A DNA stretch of 64,000 bases, from NCBI GenBank assembly GCA_039707465.1, contig CM077643.1, positions 248,563,919 through 248,627,918 on the forward strand, given 5' to 3'. The notes below the pieces were generated by a model. It searched no databases. It was not told the origin of the DNA and worked only from the letters and a program-made list of their open reading frames with translations. This document shows positions 56,092 through 64,000 of the stretch, piece by piece. The stretch comes from Rhabdophis nuchalis (taxonomy: Eukaryota > Chordata > Lepidosauria > Squamata > Natricidae). The position numbers and the translations under genes were made by a program. The stretch's first letter is position 1. Each line of letters starts with the position of its first letter.

Positions 56092-56550
56092 AATGGTCAC
56101 CAACTGGTGGTCCGTGGACCACTAGAGTTCTGCGAGGAAATTTTGGTGGTCCACAGAAAAATCTTTGCATTTTTTACATTGTATTAAATCAGGAATCCTC
56201 AAACTATGGGCCCTGGGCTAGATATGGCCCACCAAAGCAATTAATACTGTTTGTTGATGGGATGGGGCCCTTCAGGCACTTGGCTTGGCTGCCTGTTTAG
56301 TAGTTCCAGCCCCCCCCCCCTCCCTGGGAGTCCAGGCACTTCAGTGAGCGGTGCATGGAGCTTTGGCTGGGCTCCTCAAGAGACAGAATTTGCAGGGGGC
56401 CAATCTAGCACCTGGACTGGCTACAAGACAAATGTTCATTCTTGGCCATATTTGAGATTCCTACCTGCAATGGACAGCAAAGCTAGGGTTGGCCAAGCTA
56501 AGTGCCTGCAGGATTTAAAAGTATGAATTTAGTGGTCCTCGAGGTCCAAA
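56092..56550. mobile_element. Overlapping hAT-like MITEs
   Basis: The outer element starts CAATGGTCACCAACTGGTGG (56092), continues GTCCGTGGACCACTAG, and ends near TTAGTGGTCCTCGAGGTCC (56529). Inside, another left end CAGGAATCCTCAAACTATGG with CTAGATATGGCCCACCAAAG begins at 56191. The right boundary of the inner element is not clear. Confidence 0.6.
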
Positions 56551-56569
56551 AGTGCTCCCTGCTCTCTTC

Positions 56570-56808
56570 AATCAGAATAATCAATCAATCAGAATAGAGC
56601 TGGAAGGGACCTTGAAGGTCTTCATGTCCAGCCCCCTGCTCAAACAGGAGACCCTATACCTTTTCAGACAAGTGATTGTCCAGTCTCTTCTTCCTCCAGT
56701 GATGGAGCACCCGCAACATCTGAAGGCAAGCTGTTCCATTGGTTAATTGTCCTCCTTCTTAGGAGGTTTCTTCTTAATTCCAGGTTGCTTCTTTCCTTGA
56801 TTAGTTTA
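56570..56808 (-). mobile_element. CR1 LINE 3' end (minus)
   Basis: CAATCAGAATAGAGCTGGAA, GGACCTTGAAGGTCTTCATG, GGAGACCCTATACCTTTTCA, GGCAAGCTGTTCCATTGGTT, CCAGGTTGCTTCTTTCCTTG: reverse-orientation CR1 end. Confidence 0.85.
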
Positions 56809-57811
56809 TTAGAAATGTCCCCAATGGTGAGAGAGAAGGAAATGCAAAGTAAAATGTGGTGCATAACCTGTACATCTTTTGTCTCCATACAACCTCAACT
56901 GCATGAAAATTATAGCATCCCAATAAGGCTTCAATTAGAATTGGACAGCTTGAGAATTAGTAGTAGGAAAACAAGAATAGATATATGAAGTCCAAGAATG
57001 GCAAGCTTCCCAATGTTGTCATTAGGAAAGGATTTGGGGGTAGATATTGAGGGCTCCACTCAGCACAATGAAGAAAATCCTCAAACATAGCTGTTAGCTG
57101 GCTTGCTACACTGTTGAAGTAAGAGACATTTTAGGCATTATCATCAAAAAACACCTGATAAGATCTTGAAACCAGAGTCGAAGATTATCTAACTCTACCA
57201 CTGAATGTCATTCCCCAGAGCATATCCAAGTTTCTGAATGTTCTCATAACTTATCGGGGAGATCCTCCACTTTTCAATAGTCGGAATGACATGTACAGGA
57301 CAGTTTTGATTAAAACGCTTGTACGATAAACGCAAAAACACAGCAGGAAATCCTGGCTGGGTTGCAAATTTGCCAGAGGCCTCACTAGTTTTGTTCTGAA
57401 GGATTTGTTACAAATGACTGCCTGGAGAATATAAAATAATTTATAATTTAAAGAGATTCTCCTACTTGAGAAACTAATCAACTCTTTTGTAAAAATTGAA
57501 TATCTGTGGACAGACCCTAAAGTCACATGGGATTTTGCAAGCCTGATATTGTTGCACAAACTGTTGACCGATTCTGCAGATGGAAATATGTGTCCGCTGT
57601 CCATAGAGCCATTCAGAATACAGAAAAGAGTTGTACAGATGAAAGTTACCTAAACAAAAGATGCTATGGATTGGCTTCATCTCCAACATTGCGGACATTG
57701 ATGAAAGCTTTGTTCTCAAAACAACATTTCATTGCAAGCCAGCCAGAGTTGCAGGACTGAGATGGGCAGTGTAAGTAAGTAAGTAAGTAATAGCAAATAA
57801 ATAAATAAATA
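56809..57811. other. Unclassified DNA
   Basis: No family recognised. Short GTAA (57770-57787) and AAAT (57796-57811) runs precede the CR1. Confidence 0.45.
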
Positions 57812-58270
57812 AGACTCTGGAAAGAGTGCGGAGAAGAGCAACCAAGATGATTAGGGGACTAGAGACTAAAACATATGAAGAACGGTTGCAGGAACTGGGT
57901 ATGTCTAGTTTAAGGAAAAGAAGGACTAGGGGAGACATGATAGCATTGTTCCAATATCTCAGAGTCTGCCACAAAGAAGAGGGAGTCAAACTATTCTCCA
58001 AAGCACCTGAGGGTAGAACAAGAAGCAATGGGTGGAAACTAATCAAGGAGAGAAGCAACTTAGAACTAAGGAGAAATTTCCTGACAGTTAGGACAATTTA
58101 TCAGTGGAACAGCTTGCCTCCAGAAGTTGTGAATGCCCCAACCCTGGAAGTCTTTAAAAAGATGTTAGATAGCCATTTGTCTGAAATGCTATAAAGTTCC
58201 TGCCCACACAGGGGGTTGGACTAGAAGACCTACAAGGTCCCTTCCAACTCTGCTATTGTATTGTATTGTA
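57812..58270 (+). mobile_element. CR1 LINE 3' end, best-preserved copy
   Basis: About 460 bp from the RT C-terminus through the 3' UTR: GGGGGTTGGACTAGAAGACC, TACAAGGTCCCTTCCAACTC, then a TATTGTATTGTATTG tail. It is the longest uninterrupted CR1 fragment here. Confidence 0.9.
57826..58191 (+). pseudogene. CR1 reverse-transcriptase C-terminal fragment
   Basis: 122 codons open to the native stop: MRRRATKMIRGLETKTYEER, LQELGMSSLRKRRTRGDMIA, LFQYLRVC, SNGWKLIKERSNLELRRNFL, YQWNSLPPEVVNAPTLEVFK. It matches the CR1 C-terminal end ('RLRELGLFSLEKRRLRGDLI...FF..R....WN.LP..VV.A.SL..FK'). The catalytic domains are missing, so it is a dead fragment despite its open frame. Confidence 0.85.
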
Positions 58271-61104
58271 AATAGATAAATTTGAATAGCAACTTCAATT
58301 GCGATTCTGACAACCTATGTGATTTTTGAAGATCAATCTAAACATCATAAAAATGGATGATGAATACAAAAAAATGCAAGAGCAATTTTTAGAGTGAGCA
58401 TAATAGCTACCATATCCATCACACAGTTTTTCTAGCTTTCTTGGGAAGAGTTTGTTTTTGGAGCAGAATCAAGAGAAATGTGATAAGGTTTCTGCTGAAG
58501 GCCTATATATCAATGTTGGATTACACAACCATGTTGTTGGGGTTTTTCTGCCGCTCCAGAACCTCACGGTTTGGTTTTGTAGGTACAATTCAGTAGCAGA
58601 TGAATGAATGAATGCATACACATATATACATACAGACGCACATGCACACGCACAAAGTATGATAGAAATGTAAATGTCAGGCCTGCAGCCATCTTTTCTT
58701 TTGGATCTTTGGCCTGCCACTCTTTCTATTATTCTACTATGCATTTTCTATTATGAGAAAATGGGAGAGAGGATTGTTAGAGTGAGATGTGATGAAGCCA
58801 TAACAAAATTCTTTCTAGAAAGCCAAGGTCATCCTTTCTCTCTGCACCTGACCAGAACTGGATGGGTGTAACTGCCAGCATGGCAGTGGAAGATTGGACC
58901 ATGTGATGGACTTGTGGATGTGGGGGCAAGATCTTGAACTTTCAACTAGGTGGGGAAAACCGGAAAGCTTTCAGATTCAGGTTTTCCCAGATGTGCCAAC
59001 GTGGCTCTCTTAATAAATTGGAACTTTGAGCAATATTTTGCCTTGGACTCTGATTTACTTTTAGATGCTATTTGGAACCCTGACAGTAAGTCCATCCCAT
59101 TAGGAAAAGGCAAAAAAGAGCCCTCAGCTCATTTGATACCTTTAATCTGTCACTGTCAAATCCTCTTCAGCTCTCTGCATCATCATCACCATCATCTGTT
59201 AACGTTCCGACTGACAAACCCAGACAAAAGCAAGCATGGCTGAGTCAGTCTGCTCTCTTAATGCAAAACTTTGTTGAGTACTTCATTTCGACACAGATGA
59301 GGGCAAAAAACCAGATCTAACCATTTCCCGCACAAACACATGTAGCTAACATTTACGTTTTCCCTCCCCCTATTAGACCAGGCCACATTGTCCAATGGAG
59401 TCTCCTAGTATTGGCGTGAGAAAGTCTTTTGACTCTGGTAGGCACCTGGCAAAGTGTCCTTGGTTCTCACAGCTGGCATCTTGATGTCTGGAAGCTATAT
59501 TCTATCTACCCTTTCCTTCCCCATAATTAATTGGAAAGCTGAGAAGCGATAGTAGTTGCAACAGCAAAAGTGTCTTGAAACTTGACATCATCATCATCAT
59601 CTCCCTGATTGAAAAAAGGTTCCCAGTGCCTGATTTGTATCATGAGGACTTTATTGAGAAGTACTCAATAAAGTTTGTCTGGAAACATACCATTGCCACA
59701 AACCATAGTATTAAATGAAATAAGGCAACCTAAATATAGTAATAACTAGCATAATTATTATAAAGCCCTGTTTAGCATTATTAGCAAGATAAACATTTCT
59801 TGACAGAGAAGACAAATGACACTTGTACTCTGTCCCCACTGATTTTTTTTTACCTGTTAAATGTTTTTCTTTTTTCCATTCAGGATCTACTAAGGAATAT
59901 TATTTCATCTAATGGGCCAAGGATGCTTTACAGTGCAGTTAAAGGAAACTTAGTGTCTAGTCTGAAGGCCTTTTATGTTTACTCAGAAGTAAGCCATACA
60001 AATATCCAGCAAAAATTGTTAGAATTGCATTTCCTAGAGCAGATGTTTTTGCTCTGAAAAAACCAATTATGTCTTAAAAAAACAAACACACAAACATTTG
60101 ACACACAATTCCTTATAATAATTTCCTTAAAAAGCAGTTCAGAAAATTAGGCCACATTACCCATTTTTTACAAGTCCGAGTTGTATGGTACCATAATCAA
60201 TAAAAACTTTTCATTGTCATGTTTTCCATGAAATAATTTAGCTTCACTCGTCTATGTATTTCAAAGTACAGTGACTTAAAAAATGTTCTTCTTTGTTTCT
60301 GTGGCTACATTTTCTCTGCTTCATTACTGGCTTGCCTTCTCATGCATTTTCCTGAAGCAGCATTAGTGATATTTAAAGCTTTTTGTTTCTTTAAGAATGC
60401 ATTTACCTTCGGGATACATTCATAATAAAATTTGGAAACAATGTTCATTTTATAATTAAGGCTTCACCTACTCCTTCCCCTCAAATATGTGGCCAGTCAA
60501 GTCCAATCTAAACTCTCAAGAGGCATTTACTTAATTGTGATTTGCTGTAGTGTTATTTAAAAGGGGTCACTAGGTTAAAGCTATTTAAGCGTATTTGCAT
60601 TGAACAGAATAGTCTTTTGTGCTGGCTTATATCAAAATTGTGCTGCTCATTACATGAGGTTAATAGAGAAATGCTTACGGTATATTTTAATAATTTAGTC
60701 TTCCTTAGTTCCTCAGGGAGACGAGGTTTATATTATGAGGCAAAACATATGATTGTTATCTGCTGCTGTGCTGAGACCAAGAAGAACAGCAAGATATCTG
60801 ATCCCAAGGGGGTAAGGTTGTGAGTACAAACAGTTCCTGAGACAACCAGCTCTACCTCTAAGCAGAGTGATGTATGGAGGAATCAGGGACCCCAGAAGCT
60901 GTTGAAGAAGACAGCTGCGTGTGCTGTGCAATTGCCCAGTTTTCCTCATCCAACTTGCTGCTCTTCCCAGTGAGGGAACATGGCCTCTGATAGTGTTAAA
61001 GTACATTTAAGGAGTCTATTGGATTGGCCTCTTCATGCAGAACAGGTTGGGGTATTCTTTGTTCTTTTATTCCAGTGAACTGATATGTGACACAAGTGAA
61101 TTTT
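58271..61104. other. Repeat-poor unique DNA
   Basis: No transposon recognised over ~2.8 kb. 60170-60740 is A/T-rich but of high complexity, with no repeat hallmark, and could be conserved non-coding sequence. A perfect 11-bp inverted repeat ACTTTATTGAG/CTCAATAAAGT with loop AAGTA lies at 59648-59674. No supported exon. Confidence 0.45.
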
Positions 61105-61800
61105 GTGTGTATGCATGAGAGAGAGAGAGAGCTGTGAGTCATACTTGACTCTAGGAGGCTGCCATGACTAGTCCCTGCAGTTCTCTCTCTTTTTAAATAT
61201 ATTTTTTATTAACTCATCGAAAGATTTTAAAAAATTGAAAAAAGAATTAAGGAAAAAAATAGAAGGGAAGGTGAGAAGAAATTTAAAAAAATAGAAATGA
61301 AAAAAAACTTTCTTTGATACCATTACAGTTATAAAATACCTTTTGAGCTAAAATTAAATAATATAAAGCATTCCTACCATCATAAACATTTCTGTACAAA
61401 TAGAAACATTTATGATCATCAGATCCCAAAATTGTGGCATTTCTTTTGGATTCTAGCAAAAAGTCCAAAAGTGATGTCCACGCAGAAATAAAGCTAGACA
61501 AATTCTTTTCTTGAATGAAGGTAGTTAATTTCAACATCTCATCCAGTTCCATTAACCATTCTTCCATGATGAGAGTCCGGAAGTTTTCCCATCTCTGTGC
61601 ATTCTAAAGTCTGGCTGCAGTGCCATTTTCTTGACAAGATTTTGGAAGTGGCTTACCATTGCCTGTTTCCTAGGACTGATAGAGAGGGACTGGCCAAAGG
61701 TCACCCAGCTGACTTTGTACCTAAAGCTGGACTAGTACACAAGGCTTCTTGATTTCTGGGCCTAGTGTCTCAATCACCACACCAACTTGGTTTTCCTAGC
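61105..61800 (+). mobile_element. tRNA-type SINE, third family, split by L1
   Basis: The left part (61125-61181) reads AGAGCTGTGAGTCATACTTG, ACTAGTCCCTGCAGT. It resumes at 61615 with CTGCAGTGCCATTTTCTTGA, GGAAGTGGCTTACCATTGCC, GGTCACCCAGCTGACTTTGT and CTAGTGTCTCAATCACCACA. The blocks match squamate SINEs with the phrase 'gtttgccattgcc...ccaaggtcacccagctggc'. Confidence 0.65.
61175..61621 (-). mobile_element. L1 LINE 3' end (minus) nested in SINE
   Basis: A minus-strand L1 fragment (61182-61614). Its T-rich left end is the poly-A/3' UTR side. ORF2 C-terminus at 61283-61567: MEEWLMELDEMLKLTTFIQE, KNLSSFISAWTSLLDFL. CTGCAGT flanks it on both sides (61175-61181, 61615-61621), a possible 7-bp duplication. 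Confidence 0.65.
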
Positions 61801-62077
61801 TGGATTTTTTTTTTTGAAGAACAACTGAGTTTAATGCTCTGTTTAAAAATCTCGCATATTATGATTTAAAACCCCAAACGGACTAGGCTTCCTCTGTCTC
61901 TGCACAAAAATCCAGCTTGGATCAGGTTACAGTGTGCTTACAATGAAATAGAGTAAATCAGGAAATGAAACAAGCTATTAATGCCATTTACATATCTTCT
62001 AATTTAGCCCTTGGTCTTTAGTGATTTTATCTAGCCCCTCTGGCCCTAAGCGTAGCTATAGATAGAAATAACCATCA
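61801..62077. other. Unique non-coding DNA
   Basis: Nothing recognised. Confidence 0.5.
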
Positions 62078-62080
62078 CTC

Positions 62081-62203
62081 CAAAAAAAAGAAAGAAAGAA
62101 AGAAAGAAAAGAAAGAAAGGAAGGGAAAAAAGAAAAAAAAGAAAGAAAAAGAAAGAAAAAGAAAGAAAAAGAAAGAAAAAGAAAGAAAAAGAAAGAAAGA
62201 AAA
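62081..62203 (+). repeat. GAAA/GAAAAA purine microsatellite
   Basis: About 120 bp of GAAA, later AAAGAAAGAA units, purine-only on the plus strand. Confidence 0.95.
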
Positions 62204-64000
62204 ATCAATGGATTTGGAGTCTACCTTTATTCACTATAAAGTGAAGAAGATTTTTACTGCTCCACTTGTTCCTTTTTAGATGGGCTTTGATATAGAAAAA
62301 CAGGCTGAGGCAAGCATATAATCTCATTTGCCTTGACATCTGCACCTTCTGACAAAATAAAAGATGTGGGGCTCACCTAAATTTACATGCCATGAGATGA
62401 AGGGCTCAATTAATTAAACAAAAGCCAACCTAGTTTTCACTTGTCACTGCATTCGGCTAGACTGAAGCAATTTTAAGTATCAAAGACATTTCTGAGTGCA
62501 GTGAAGTAATCTAGGATGAGAGACATTAGTTTCTTTGTTTCTCACTTTTATAGATCTCTTCCATTTGATATACTTTACAAATAAATGGAGACCCTGCTAC
62601 TGTAACAGCAAAATCCTGCAGATAATGGCAAGATCACTGTCTGCATGGGCGACGTGGCCTCATTCTCCTTGTGGCCTTCTTCTGCTTTTATATAACTTAA
62701 CAATATCAGAATTTTGGGGTACATGGACTTGAGCTAATCGGTATAAATGCATATTTTATCCTGGTTTTCAACTCTTGTCTTAAGAAATTCAGTATTATTT
62801 TGAGTACCAAAAAAAGTTGTTTCTCATTTTCATTCAAAGAGAAATGCACCTTTGCTAACTGCAAATAATTTTGGCAGGGTAACTTTTTCTCCAAGATACC
62901 TTAAATGAATTTTTATTTTTTCTAACCTTCTGTAACTCGTGGCAGACAGTTTTGTTAGATGGCATCTGCCCTATTGTCTGGATGGTTGAAGGAAGATGGA
63001 TGGGTGAATTTTCAAGGAGAAACAGAGCAAGATGAATGACCTCCACCTCAGAATGACACCTGGAGCAATGTCTTATCTTTAAGGTAAACGGGTCACAGTG
63101 TTGCTGCCTGCTTATTTTTTTTTTTCACCTTCTGTTTGAAGAGTTCCTCTGATTAATTGCTGTCTAGTAAATGCTGCTGTTAACGAATGTCAGGTCTAAT
63201 TAACCTGGGAGGCCTTCATCTAGCACTTCAGTCATCTTCCTGCCAAGGAAGAGAAGGCCATTGGTTTGGAGAGTTGTGAAGATGGCCACATTTTGACCAC
63301 TAGTTTATTTGTTTTGGGCCTGGTTTGCTATTCCTGTTGCAAAGCCTGGCGACAGCTTTGTAGCCTTTCCCAGACTATCTCACTGGCCTGCAGCAGCAGC
63401 AGCAGCAACAGCAATCCCATGAATTCAGAAGTGTTTTCTTTGAAAACCTCTGGTCATTGGAGATCAGGTTTCATGTTGCTGAAGTATCATACAGTTCGCT
63501 GAGGCTTTTAATTATTTTTTTTTAATCTCTTTCTGAGAAATCCGGGAACAACATATTGAATATATTTTTTTTTTGTATTGTACAGAAGACCAGTATCTAG
63601 GAGGGGTGGGAGGAAAGGGGGAAGAAAGCCTGGGGAGAAGTAGGAGAGTGGGTGGCAATGGTAGTAACATAGCAAGTCTTCTATAGAATCTCTTTGCATT
63701 GCCAAAATTAACACACACAAGGTATTGGGTATCAAAGTCCTCTGCATTTGGCTCCACAAACACAATATCAATTGCAAAAACAAAACTAAGGAGTTCATGC
63801 TGATTAGTTCAATAAAATCCGTTTCATTACAAGCATCGGGGAAAAGTAGCTCTGAAGGACCAATTGATGTTCCTGGGGCTTCCTAGTGTTGAGACAAGAC
63901 TGTGAACACTCGCACCAGCATCCTACTGTTCCATGGGTTGGGAGGGGGGTGCTGTGGCAAACACACTGCAGGCTTAATGAAGGAAACTGTGCTCAGAAAT
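62204..64000. other. Unique non-coding DNA
   Basis: No transposon or exon recognised. A short CAG run (63392-63410) is embedded in moderately G/C-balanced sequence. Confidence 0.5.

Noticed and set aside
59800..60057. Possible exon after a strong polypyrimidine-AG at 59882
   Set aside because: The acceptor is attractive, but the frame soon stops, there is no matching donor, and a stretch (TTTACTCAGAAGTAAG) looks like a common old reptile repeat.

Overview
This window is vertebrate nuclear DNA, almost certainly from a snake or another squamate. Several features point that way. It carries tRNA-derived SINEs of the Sauria SINE type, CR1 LINE tails of the squamate kind (TTGGACTAGAAGACCTCCAA and similar) and many truncated L2-type LINEs with A/T-rich microsatellite tails. 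It also has abundant small hAT-type non-autonomous DNA transposons and long simple repeats (GATA, ATT, AAAT, ATC). I found no convincing exon of a host gene, no rRNA or tRNA gene, no CRISPR array and nothing bacterial. BovB LINE bodies, common in viperid and colubrid snakes, were not seen beyond possible SINE tails. That weakly favours a lineage with little BovB.

The only long, intact, biologically convincing coding sequence is a 282-codon L1-type ORF1 on the minus strand (10512-11360). It sits inside a complete 2-kb element (10234-12225) that has a CpG-rich 5' UTR, a strong Kozak start, a short 3' UTR with AATAAA, a poly-A tail and a perfect 14-bp target-site duplication. There is no ORF2 between ORF1 and the poly-A. 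The element therefore looks like a half-L1 (HAL1-like) non-autonomous retrotransposon that would need ORF2 protein supplied by another L1. It interrupts an older interspersed repeat and is the standout object of the window.

Layout. 1-10 kb: CR1 and L2 tails, hAT MITEs (2.1, 5.8, 8.75 kb), a polypurine tract (4.7 kb) and a GGAT/GATA array next to an L2 (6.2-7.0 kb). 10-12.2 kb: HAL1-like element. 12.4-24 kb: dense nested transposons, including an L2 inside a palindromic hAT MITE, an L2 inside a no-TSD TIR element, a TA-flanked MITE inside a SINE and a hAT inside a CR1. 24-28.6 kb: almost repeat-free unique DNA. 28.7-40 kb: LINE remnants of several clades, an insertion flanked by 37-bp direct repeats, and two opposed L2 copies with an expanded AAAT tail. 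40-50 kb: SINE, CR1 nested in a TIR element, inverted LINE ends, an L2 reverse-transcriptase fragment followed by a Helitron-like end, and an L1 3' end. 50-64 kb: CR1 with an abutting hAT, a young Sauria SINE with a 12-bp TSD, an old L2-like LINE carrying a second SINE family, a readable CR1 RT end, then mostly unique sequence with an L1 inside a SINE and a GAAA array.

The genes here do not form a pathway. What the window shows is transposition history: layered insertions whose order can be read from interrupted elements and matching target-site duplications.
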